This document shows, piece after piece, positions 17,950 to 25,760 of a stretch of 64,000 bases of DNA. The notes beneath the pieces are model-generated. The model ran no database searches. It was given only the letters and a program-made list of their open reading frames with translations, and was not told the origin of the DNA. The position numbers and the translations under genes were made by a program. Origin of the DNA: Jeotgalicoccus coquinae (GTDB lineage: Bacteria > Bacillota > Bacilli > Staphylococcales > Salinicoccaceae); assembly GCF_014207425.1 (NCBI RefSeq), contig NZ_JACHFF010000001.1:1014124-1078123 (forward strand), given 5' to 3'. Within the stretch, counting starts at the first letter, position 1; every line of letters begins with the position of its first letter.

Positions 17950-17978
17950 ATTTTACCCGTAATAATTTTACAAATCAA
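17950..17978 (-). promoter_or_regulatory. Probable sdhCAB promoter
   Basis: TTGATT (17978-17973), a 17-base spacer and TAAAAT (17955-17950) lie on the minus strand between uvrC and sdhC. Confidence 0.6.
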
Positions 17979-18021
17979 GACAGCGTTTAATCTTTTACAC
18001 TTTTCTTATACATTCGCAGCG

Positions 18022-19797
18022 TTATGCCTGTTCGCTTAGCTTTCGAACTATATTCTCCGCAACGTTTTTCGGAATGCCAATCTCTGTGAAATCGGTCACA
18101 TTCTTTTCTTTCATCCGTTTGATTGAGCCGAATTTTGAAAGTAACTTTCGTTTCCGGGTCGGCCCCAGCCCTTCTATATTATCGAGCTGGGAAACAATCG
18201 ATGTTTTGCGGCGCGTATTTCTGTGAAATGAAATTGCGAATCTGTGCACTTCATCCTGAATGCGCTGCAGCAGATAGAAGCTTTGCGAGTTCTTTTTCAT
18301 CGGGATGATTTCGGCCGGATCCCCGTACAGCAGTTCCGCCGTAGAGTGTTTATCGTCCTTTGCCAGTCCTGCGACAGGAATATCCAGCGACAGTTCGTTC
18401 AGCAGCACGTTTTTAACCGTGTTCATATGCCCGACTGCCCCGTCGACGATAATCAGGTCAGGGAGCGGCAGGCGCTCCTTCAGCACGCGTGTATAGCGCC
18501 GTCTGACCGCCTCTGCCATCGATGCATAGTCATCCGGACCTTCAACGGTTCTAATTTTATATTTGCGGTAATCTTTTTTGGACGGTTTGCCGTCGATAAA
18601 GGACACCATCACACTTACCGGGTCCGCCCCCTGAATGTTCGAGTTATCAAACGCCTCGATGCGGCGCGGTGTTTCGATGTTCATAACATCGCCCAGCGTT
18701 TCGATTGCTTTAATTGTGCGCGCTTCATCGCGTGCGATGATTTCAAATTTGTTTTCGATCGCGATACCCGCGTTCTTCGTCGCAAGTTCAACCATTTCAC
18801 GCTTCCCGCCCCGGAGCGGCGCTTTAACGTTTGCCGCCAGTGCTTCATTCAGCAGTTGGGCATTGAACTCTTTCGGAATATGCACTTCTTTCGGCATCAG
18901 GTTGGAACTGAGATCATAAAAATGCACAATAAATCTGAAAAACTCCTCTTCCGGTGAGTCATTCATCGGAAACATTTCCGCTTTTTTCTCGATTAATTTA
19001 CCGCTTCTGATAAAGAGCACAGACACCGACATCCAGCCGTTATCCACCGCGTAGCCGAAGCAGTCGCGCGCAGTCATATCCGACGTCAGCATGTTCTGCT
19101 TCAGCATCGTGTTTTCAATATGACCCATTAAGTCGCGGTATTCTTTCGCCTTTTCAAACTCGAGTTCTTCTGCGGCTGCGTGCATTTTTTCTTTCAGTTG
19201 ATTCATAACTTCATCGGTTTCGCCGTTTAAAAAGTTAGTGATCCCGTCAATCATCTTCTGGTTTTGTTCTTCCGTCACATTAAAGACGCACGGGCCGAGA
19301 CACTGCCCGATATGATAGTACAGACATAATTTGTCCGGCATCGTGTTGCATTTTCTGAGCGGATAAATGCGGTCCAGCAGCTTTTTCGTTTCGTGGGCGC
19401 TGTAGGCATTCGGATACGGTCCGAAATGTCTGCCCGTCTTCGGCTTAACCGTCCGTGTGACGACAAGTTTCGGATGCTTCTCCTTTGTAATTTTTATGAA
19501 AGGATAGCTTTTATCGTCTTTTAATAAGATGTTATAGCGCGGGAGGTGTTTCTTAATTAATGTATTTTCGAGGAGCAGCGACTCGATTTCAGAGCCCGTA
19601 ACGATAAAGTCGAAGTCGACGATATCAGCAACGAGACGCATCGTCTTCTCATCGTGCGCACCGGTAAAGTACGAACGCACCCTGCTCCGGAGGTTTTTCG
19701 CCTTCCCTACATATATAATTTCCCCGTCTTTATTTTTCATCAGGTAGCACCCGGGTTCAACGGGCAGAACTGATAATTTCAGTTTAAGTTCTGACAT
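18022..19797 (-). CDS. uvrC: Excinuclease ABC subunit C
   Basis: UvrC makes both incisions in nucleotide excision repair. The 591-residue protein has the N-terminal GIY-YIG nuclease domain ([19 protein letters not shown] near residue 16), a UVR motif near 200 ([18 protein letters not shown]) for UvrB contact, the RNase H-like second nuclease with ESFDNSN-type [11 protein letters not shown] and [13 protein letters not shown], and C-terminal helix-hairpin-helix motifs ([15 protein letters not shown]). It follows trxA after a terminator and precedes sdhCAB, the Bacillus order. Confidence 0.97.
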   Translation of the reverse strand: MSELKLKLSVLPVEPGCYLMKNKDGEIIYVGKAKNLRSRVRSYFTGAHDEKTMRLVADIVDFDFIVTGSEIESLLLENTLIKKHLPRYNILLKDDKSYPFIKITKEKHPKLVVTRTVKPKTGRHFGPYPNAYSAHETKKLLDRIYPLRKCNTMPDKLCLYYHIGQCLGPCVFNVTEEQNQKMIDGITNFLNGETDEVMNQLKEKMHAAAEELEFEKAKEYRDLMGHIENTMLKQNMLTSDMTARDCFGYAVDNGWMSVSVLFIRSGKLIEKKAEMFPMNDSPEEEFFRFIVHFYDLSSNLMPKEVHIPKEFNAQLLNEALAANVKAPLRGGKREMVELATKNAGIAIENKFEIIARDEARTIKAIETLGDVMNIETPRRIEAFDNSNIQGADPVSVMVSFIDGKPSKKDYRKYKIRTVEGPDDYASMAEAVRRRYTRVLKERLPLPDLIIVDGAVGHMNTVKNVLLNELSLDIPVAGLAKDDKHSTAELLYGDPAEIIPMKKNSQSFYLLQRIQDEVHRFAISFHRNTRRKTSIVSQLDNIEGLGPTRKRKLLSKFGSIKRMKEKNVTDFTEIGIPKNVAENIVRKLSEQA

Positions 19798-19816
19798 GAT
19801 ATATCCCTTCTTCTAT

Positions 19817-19850
19817 AAAAAAAGCCGCCCAAAATGGCGGCTTTAAAAAA
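19817..19850 (-). terminator. Terminator after trxA
   Basis: AAAGCCGCC/GGGCGGCTTT stem with a short AT loop and T-runs on both sides, directly after the trxA stop codon and 20 bases before uvrC. It could also act on plus-strand transcripts. Confidence 0.85.
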
Positions 19851-20165
19851 TTAAGCGTGTTTTTCTATTAATGCAGCAAGCTGCTCTTTAGGCTGGAATC
19901 CAACAACTTTATCAACAGGCTCGCCGTCTTTGAAAAGAATTAGAGTTGGAATACTCATCACTTCGTACTCACTTGCTGTAGCTTGGTTTTCATCAACATT
20001 TAATTTAGCAATATTAGCTTTGCCTTCAATTTCAGGAGCTAATTCTTCAAGAATTGGAGCAATCATTTTACAAGGCCCGCACCAAGGTGCCCAGAAGTCT
20101 ACTAATGTTAGTCCACTACCAATTTCTTCTTTAAATCCTGCATCGTTCACATCATATAATGCCAT
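19851..20165 (-). CDS. trxA: Thioredoxin
   Basis: The 104-residue protein is a classic cytoplasmic thioredoxin with the redox motif WCGPCK at residues 28-33 and the cis-proline segment [12 protein letters not shown] near 72. It reduces disulfides, including in ribonucleotide reductase and peroxiredoxins, with electrons from TrxB. It has its own promoter (20197-20225), a good ribosome site (GGAGGTAG) and its own terminator, so it is a single-gene unit. Confidence 0.97.
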   Translation of the reverse strand: MALYDVNDAGFKEEIGSGLTLVDFWAPWCGPCKMIAPILEELAPEIEGKANIAKLNVDENQATASEYEVMSIPTLILFKDGEPVDKVVGFQPKEQLAALIEKHA

Positions 20166-20196
20166 ATAAAACTACCTCCATAATTGTATTGATTTT

Positions 20197-20225
20197 ATTA
20201 TACAACAATTCATTTTGTCACTCAA
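20197..20225 (-). promoter_or_regulatory. Probable trxA promoter
   Basis: TTGAGT (20225-20220), a 17-base spacer and TATAAT (20202-20197) are on the minus strand, 32 bases before the trxA start and just past the micropeptide stop codon. Confidence 0.6.
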
Positions 20226-20234
20226 CGGTATTGC

Positions 20235-20333
20235 TTATGCGAAATACATCAGATAGACAATGCCGCTTATAAACATTATCACACTAATCACGATAAGTAC
20301 CTTCGCAAGTTTATACATATCAAAGTTATCCAC
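20235..20333 (-). CDS. 32-residue membrane micropeptide coupled to mutS2
   Basis: A GTG-started frame of 32 codons encodes MDNFDMYKLAKVL followed by one hydrophobic span (about residues 9-30) and ends at TAA. Its ribosome site AGGTGA overlaps the mutS2 stop codon and lies six bases before the GTG, an arrangement that suggests real translation coupled to mutS2. It ends ten bases before the trxA promoter. No homologue is recognised; in Bacillus a larger membrane protein (yshE) occupies this position. An internal ATG (codon 6) would give a 27-residue form. Confidence 0.5.
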   Translation of the reverse strand: MDNFDMYKLAKVLIVISVIMFISGIVYLMYFA

Positions 20334-20343
20334 AGGGGCTCAC

Positions 20344-22671
20344 CTACTTCATTTCGACTATCGTTACACCGAAGCCGCCTTCACTCGGCATGCCGCCTCT
20401 GAATGATGATACTTTCGGATGGCGTTTTAAATACTGCTGCACACCTTTTTGCAGTGCTCCGGTACCTTTACCGTGAATAATCTCGACATCCGAGAAGTTC
20501 GATAACAGCACCTGGTCAAGGTAATGTTCAAGACGGATCAGCGCGTCCTCATAACGTTCGCCGCGTAAATCAAGCGTACGGTTGATTTGTGTTTTGTTCT
20601 GGCGGATCGTCACCGGCTTCTGCGGTTTGGATGCTTTTCGTTTCTTCACTTCGGATTTGTCGAGTTTCATTTTAATGATACCCATCTGCACAGTCACTTC
20701 GTCACCGTTCAGTCCGATAATCTCACCTTTTTGACCGTAAGTCAGCACGTCGACTTCATCGCCGGTTTTAAGTGTTTCCACTTTTTCATTGCGGACATCT
20801 TTTTTAATATCGCGCTGGTAATAACTGTCGGAAAGTTCTTTTTTCGCTTTAATGATTTCGTGTTCCTGAATGCTGTCCGCACCAAGTTCCTTCATCATTT
20901 CAAGTTCTTTAATAATTTCCGCCGCTTCCAGTTCGCGCTGTTTAACGATGCGGTTCGCTTCGTCTTCTGCATTACGGATCAGTTTATCTTTAAAATTCGT
21001 AAACTGGTCGTTCGATGCTTTCAGTTCTTTCTGTAATAACTCCGCTTCACGCATCAACTCGTGCGTATCCTGCTCGTGTTCGCGCGCGAGTGTCGTATGG
21101 CGCTCCAGTGCCGTAATCATTTCATTGACTTCCATATTATCGCGGCCGGTTAAGCTGCGCGCGCGGTCGATGACGCCTAAATCCAGACCGAGCTTATTGG
21201 AAATTTCAAAGGCATTCGATTTACCGGGAATGCCCATTAATAATCTGTACGTCGGCGATAAAGTGCTCACGTCGAATTCTACACTCGCATTAATCACGTC
21301 GTCGCGTGTATAGCTGAACGACTTCAGCTGCGGATAGTGTGTCGTTGAAATAATCTTCGCATCCTTATCGAGCAGGTATTCGATAATACTGATTGCCAGT
21401 GCCGCACCCTCTTCAGGATCCGTCCCCGCTCCAAGCTCATCGAGAATCACCAGTGATTCACTGTCGACGCGTTTTAGAATATCGGCGATATTCGTCATAT
21501 GACTCGAAAACGTCGACAGCGACTGTTCGATTGACTGCTCGTCCCCGATATCGGCATAAACGTTTTTAAAGATGGCGATGGATGAACCGTCGCGTGCGGG
21601 AATCGGAATTCCCGCCTGTGCCATTAATACTGACAGTCCGACCGTTTTAATCGTGACGGTTTTACCGCCGGTATTCGGTCCGGTAATAATCACCGCTTTT
21701 GTTTCCGGTTCGACAACGATATCGTTTTTTACGACTGTCTCGCTGTCGATTAACGGGTGGTATGCACCGATCAGACGGATGGAATCATCATCCGAAATGA
21801 TTGGCTTTGTTCCTTTTATGTGCGCACCGTACTTCGCTTTGGCAAAGACAAAATCGATATGGTGCAGGTTAATGTTGTATTCATATAAATCATGCGCAAC
21901 TTCGTTGACTCTTTCTGTCAGTTCACTCAGGATGCGCGTGATTTCCGCTTCTTCCGACTCTTTCAGGCGCGTAATGTTATTAGTCATATCAACAATTGCT
22001 GTCGGCTCGACGTAAATCGTCTGCCCGCTCTGTGATGAATCGTGAATAATCCCTTTAAACTCGCTGCGGTAATCCACGTTAACGGGAATGACATAGCGCC
22101 CGTTACGCATCGTAATAATGCTGTCGCTCAGCTTGCGCTGATTTTTTCTGACGATATCGTTTAGGCGTTCACGGATTTTCTGCTCTTCCGAACCGATTTT
22201 GCGTCGGATACGGAGCAGTTCCGGTGACGCATGGTCCAGCACTGTCACTTCATCGACAGTTTCTGTAATGCGTTTGTACAGAAAATGAATATCTTCAAGT
22301 TCAGTAATGTACGGTTTAATGTTCGGCAGGAATACATCATCTTCTTCAAACGCATTGATTAAAGTATGAAGCATCTGTTTTCTGTTCAGCACCGATTTGA
22401 TTTTATTAAAATCGCTGACACCTAAAATGCTGCCGATTTCCGCACGTTTGACGAACGGTTTAATGTCGCTGATGCCGCCGAGTTCCACGTGGCGGTAACG
22501 CAGCATTGATGAAGCGTCGTCGACTTCTTCTATGTTCTTTACTACTGTATCGCGATCAGTTTCGACGATGGAAAAGTTTAACTCCGCCTTCGTTTTATCA
22601 CTGACTGCGAATACTTTTACGGATTCGAGAATTTTATCGAATTCCAGTTTGGTGAATGTCTTGTCATTCAT
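20344..22671 (-). CDS. mutS2: Endonuclease MutS2
   Basis: MutS2 is a MutS-family ATPase that suppresses recombination or rescues stalled ribosomes rather than repairing mismatches. The 775-residue protein lacks the mismatch-binding domain, has core and clamp helices, the ATPase with Walker A GPNTGGKT near residue 330 and Walker B ILDELGAGTDPEEG, a long coiled-coil, and a C-terminal Smr nuclease domain (LDLRGERYEDAL, then IIHGKGTGALQKGV). Its start overlaps the polX end by eight bases. Confidence 0.96.
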   Translation of the reverse strand: MNDKTFTKLEFDKILESVKVFAVSDKTKAELNFSIVETDRDTVVKNIEEVDDASSMLRYRHVELGGISDIKPFVKRAEIGSILGVSDFNKIKSVLNRKQMLHTLINAFEEDDVFLPNIKPYITELEDIHFLYKRITETVDEVTVLDHASPELLRIRRKIGSEEQKIRERLNDIVRKNQRKLSDSIITMRNGRYVIPVNVDYRSEFKGIIHDSSQSGQTIYVEPTAIVDMTNNITRLKESEEAEITRILSELTERVNEVAHDLYEYNINLHHIDFVFAKAKYGAHIKGTKPIISDDDSIRLIGAYHPLIDSETVVKNDIVVEPETKAVIITGPNTGGKTVTIKTVGLSVLMAQAGIPIPARDGSSIAIFKNVYADIGDEQSIEQSLSTFSSHMTNIADILKRVDSESLVILDELGAGTDPEEGAALAISIIEYLLDKDAKIISTTHYPQLKSFSYTRDDVINASVEFDVSTLSPTYRLLMGIPGKSNAFEISNKLGLDLGVIDRARSLTGRDNMEVNEMITALERHTTLAREHEQDTHELMREAELLQKELKASNDQFTNFKDKLIRNAEDEANRIVKQRELEAAEIIKELEMMKELGADSIQEHEIIKAKKELSDSYYQRDIKKDVRNEKVETLKTGDEVDVLTYGQKGEIIGLNGDEVTVQMGIIKMKLDKSEVKKRKASKPQKPVTIRQNKTQINRTLDLRGERYEDALIRLEHYLDQVLLSNFSDVEIIHGKGTGALQKGVQQYLKRHPKVSSFRGGMPSEGGFGVTIVEMK

Positions 22672-24376
22672 TTATATCACTCTGCTTACCTTTATTAATA
22701 AATGCTTTAAATTCTTCTCTTGTAAATGCGTTCAGCACCTGTGATTTTTTCACAAATGCTTTCTGCAGTGTTGCGACGCCGTACTTCATGAAATCAAGGT
22801 GATCCGTATGGTGCGCGTCCGTGTTCACCGTGAACATTACGTCGCGGTTTGCGATAACATCGCTCGATAAGTCGAGACGCTGCGGATTCGCGTTGATTTC
22901 TAAAACAGTGTTCGTCTGTTTCGCGTAATCGAACAGCTCATCCACATTAACCGGATAGCCTTCACGCACACCGATTAAACGTCCTGTCGGGTGTGCAATG
23001 TGACGCACGTAAGGGTTGTCCATTGCCAATTTCAGACGTTTCATAATGTCTTCTTCCGACTGCTGGAAACTCGAGTGGATAGCTGCGATAACGTAATCGA
23101 GCTGCTTCAGGATGTCGTCCGGATAATCGAGCGTGCCGTCTGACAGAATGTCCATTTCCGTTCCGCTGTATACATCGATATCGTCGTACTCTGCATCAAT
23201 TGCTCTGATTTCTCCGAGCTGTTCGAGGAGACGTTCGCCGCTTAAGCCGTTTGCCACGCGCAGACTTTTCGAATGGTCGGTAATGACGATATACTCATAG
23301 CCTTTTTTGCGCGCCGCTTCGACCATGTCGCGCACGCTGTACGCACCATCACTGTAAACTGTGTGCATGTGCAGGTCGCCTTTAATATCTTCCTGTGTAA
23401 CGATTTCGTTCACGTCTATATCCGTTTCCTTACCTGTCTCACGCATTGCAGGCGGAATGTAAGACAGGTCGAAGTAGTTGTAAAACTCTTCTTCCGAATT
23501 GAACGTTTTCATACCTTCTGAAGTTTCCACACCGTATTCGCTGATTTTCTCACCGCGCGCTTTTGCGAGCTGGCGCATTTTTACGTTGTGATCTTTCGAC
23601 CCTGTAAAATGCTGCAGCGTTGAAATATATTCGTCTCCGTTTACAAATCTGAAGTCGACGTTAATCTCATCAAAGTCATGCTCAATTTCCACCGAGAGCT
23701 TTTTATCACCTCGTGCCACTACACTCGTGACGAAGTCCTGGTTCACCATCGTTTCCGTGAACAGCTCATAATCTTCCACTTTAACGATAAAGTCCAGATC
23801 CCGTGACGATTCCTTCGTCCGGCGGCCGCTGCCTGTCATATCGTAACGTTCAACGCCTGGTATTGTATTGATAACATCCGTAATAACTTTCTGGAATTTC
23901 AATACGCGTGCGATTGGATAACGTTCCGGTCTGTTCAATACCGTTTCAATCGATTTCAGGATGTTCTCTTCTGTTTTCCTGCCAAAGCCCGGGAGTGCGC
24001 TGACTTCCTGTTTTTCACAAGCCGATTTTAAATCTTCAAGCGTGCTGATGCCAAGTGCATCGTGAATCTTCGCAATTTTTTTCGGTCCGAGTGTCGGCAG
24101 TTTCAACATGCGAATCAGGCCGCCCGGGACTTTATCTTCCAGCTCTTTTAATACTGATGATTCGCCCGTCCGGACGAATTCCGTAATCACTTCGTTTGTC
24201 CCTTTACCGATGCCTTTAAGTTCACTGAAATCCCGGATTTCATCGAGTGTACGCCCGTCGGTTTCAAGTGACGCAGCTGCTTTCCGGTATGCAGATACTT
24301 TGAAAGGATTATCTAAATTTAATTCCATATATACTGCGATTTTCTCGAGCAGTCTGATAACATCTTTTTTATTCAT
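22664..24376 (-). CDS. polX: Family X DNA polymerase with PHP exonuclease domain
   Basis: PolX fills short gaps in base-excision repair. The 570-residue protein has N-terminal helix-hairpin-helix parts (ELKGIGKGT, ALPGFGRKTEENI), the nucleotidyltransferase motif GSGRRTKESSRDLDF near residue 182 with catalytic aspartates DLD and a later NVDFRF, and a C-terminal PHP domain (DLHMHTVYSDGAYS, ITDHSKSL, TEMDIL, NTDAHHTDHL) that binds metals for 3'-5' exonuclease activity. It sits between cvpA and mutS2 as in Bacillus. Confidence 0.95.
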   Translation of the reverse strand: MNKKDVIRLLEKIAVYMELNLDNPFKVSAYRKAAASLETDGRTLDEIRDFSELKGIGKGTNEVITEFVRTGESSVLKELEDKVPGGLIRMLKLPTLGPKKIAKIHDALGISTLEDLKSACEKQEVSALPGFGRKTEENILKSIETVLNRPERYPIARVLKFQKVITDVINTIPGVERYDMTGSGRRTKESSRDLDFIVKVEDYELFTETMVNQDFVTSVVARGDKKLSVEIEHDFDEINVDFRFVNGDEYISTLQHFTGSKDHNVKMRQLAKARGEKISEYGVETSEGMKTFNSEEEFYNYFDLSYIPPAMRETGKETDIDVNEIVTQEDIKGDLHMHTVYSDGAYSVRDMVEAARKKGYEYIVITDHSKSLRVANGLSGERLLEQLGEIRAIDAEYDDIDVYSGTEMDILSDGTLDYPDDILKQLDYVIAAIHSSFQQSEEDIMKRLKLAMDNPYVRHIAHPTGRLIGVREGYPVNVDELFDYAKQTNTVLEINANPQRLDLSSDVIANRDVMFTVNTDAHHTDHLDFMKYGVATLQKAFVKKSQVLNAFTREEFKAFINKGKQSDINE

Positions 24377-24405
24377 GTCCTACCTCCGAAAAAAGAGCCA
24401 TATCT

Positions 24406-24933
24406 CTATGACTCTACTTGTATCCATTCTATTAATTTGTCCGATACTATAAATGTGTGTTCAATGATAAATGAAGCAATGCCCGACTCCGCCAGTGCTT
24501 CCTGAACCGGCTGATATGGAATCGTAGCAACGAAAAATAATATAACAACGAGGACGTACACGGCTTCTATTAAGCCGAGAACTGTACCGGTGATGCTTTG
24601 GATCATTCCATCCGATGTCACCTGCTGCAGATAATCGAATCCGCTGACGATAATCTGAATAACAATTTTGCTGACGAGAAAAATAAGAAAGAAAGCAAAC
24701 ATATAATAATATGCATATTCAAGATTACCGACATCAGTCAGCACAGCATTTGCCTGTGCAGTTGACGGATACGGCATCACTAAATAAAACCTGCTGCCGA
24801 GCGCTTCATAATTTAATGAAGCAATAACAATCGCAGATACCGTACCGATGAGGTGCATAAACTGCAGCACTGCACCGCGGCGATAACCGGCAATCAGCCC
24901 GATTATAAGTATAATTAGAAGTATTAAAGTCAT
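24406..24933 (-). CDS. cvpA: CvpA-family membrane protein
   Basis: The 175-residue protein has four hydrophobic spans and the N-terminal IIGLIAGYRRGAVLQ signature of the CvpA/YshB family (first span ends in a G-x-x-R/K-G turn). The family is linked to colicin V production and to envelope stress in other bacteria; its molecular role is unsettled. Its ATG overlaps the zapA stop codon (ATGA), so the two are coupled, and polX follows 30 bases later. Confidence 0.88.
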   Translation of the reverse strand: MTLILLIILIIGLIAGYRRGAVLQFMHLIGTVSAIVIASLNYEALGSRFYLVMPYPSTAQANAVLTDVGNLEYAYYYMFAFFLIFLVSKIVIQIIVSGFDYLQQVTSDGMIQSITGTVLGLIEAVYVLVVILFFVATIPYQPVQEALAESGIASFIIEHTFIVSDKLIEWIQVES

Positions 24934-25199
24934 AAACTAGTTTCCTTTTTAAGCGCACTGTGCTCTTTTTCCAGTGCCTCATATTTTTCTTTTAACTTTA
25001 TATAATCATCCATGATATTACAAGCCGTAAGCACCGCTTTTCTCGTCGTATCGAGCCCAGGGCTCTTTGAAGCAATCGCTGTAATATTTTTGTCGACCTC
25101 GTCCGCCACCCGTCTCAGGTGATCCTCACTGTCAGCGCCGACAAGCGTATAATGTTCATTATAAATCTTTACAGCAATGCGTGTTTTTCTTCCGCCCAT
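24930..25199 (-). CDS. zapA: Cell-division protein ZapA
   Basis: ZapA binds FtsZ and promotes bundling of the Z-ring. The 89-residue form from the ATG at 25199 (MGGRKTRIAVKIYNEHYTLVG) has the small N-terminal globular part and a C-terminal coiled coil (YIKLKEKYEALEKEHSALKKE). An ATG seven codons upstream is in frame, but GGGGGC lies eight bases before the chosen start and the family begins here. It heads zapA-cvpA-polX-mutS2. Confidence 0.88.
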   Translation of the reverse strand: MGGRKTRIAVKIYNEHYTLVGADSEDHLRRVADEVDKNITAIASKSPGLDTTRKAVLTACNIMDDYIKLKEKYEALEKEHSALKKETSL

Positions 25200-25350
25200 A
25201 TTACATTGCCCCCATGTCATTAAATTTTCTCACACATTTACCTATTTCAATAGTTTATTATACTTATCCCCCAATGTGAATACAAGCAATTAAAATGTTG
25301 AGAGTATTGAGTTTATGGGAGGTTTCAGGTGGCTGGGGTTGGTGGATTGG

Positions 25351-25613
25351 TGATAAGCCGGTTCTTTTTACGGGACTTATCACCGATAATGAGACAGATT
25401 GATCAATATCGAAAGATCTGTCTCATTTCTCATGCGATTATGAGACAGATTATTATTTTTTTAATGAACTATCCCATAATTGCCCTCTTTTTGAGACAGA
25501 TTGATATTTTTTAAAGGATCTGTCTCATTTTGAACCCTTTTACGAGACGGATTAAACAATTTGCAAGCATCTGTCTCATTTTTAACCGATCCTGCACATA
25601 CTATGTGCAGGAT
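25351..25613. repeat. 51-bp-period hairpin array (family A, copy 2)
   Basis: Units TGAGACAGAT...ATCTGTCTCA begin at 25390, 25441, 25492 and 25543, exactly 51 bases apart, with different loops and AT-rich linkers. They are preceded by a hairpin with unrelated arms GTGATAAG/CTTATCAC (25350-25379) and followed at 25589-25613 by a palindrome ATCCTGCACATA/TATGTGCAGGAT that has the arm of the other subtype in copy 1. The second unit has lost part of its right arm. The array lies between the pheT terminator and zapA. Confidence 0.88.
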
Positions 25614-25705
25614 TATCGTTTTGAAATGAATCATGCTCATATAAATAAATTTGTCAGATAGAAAATACTTCAGTCAAAGTTATAAAACCCTCATCGCCCA
25701 CCACC

Positions 25706-25738
25706 AAAAAAAGCAGGGACGCCCTCAAGCGTCCCTGC
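25706..25738 (-). terminator. Terminator after pheT
   Basis: A perfect 11-bp stem (GCAGGGACGCT/AGCGTCCCTGC type) is followed on the minus strand by seven T, 22 bases after the pheT stop codon. Confidence 0.88.
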
Positions 25739-25760
25739 CTCAATCAATCATCTGTTCAAA

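Noticed and set aside
18244-18957. A 237-codon plus-strand frame inside uvrC
   Set aside because: Antisense shadow of a clearly conserved gene; composition (His/Phe/Arg rich) is that of a complement frame.
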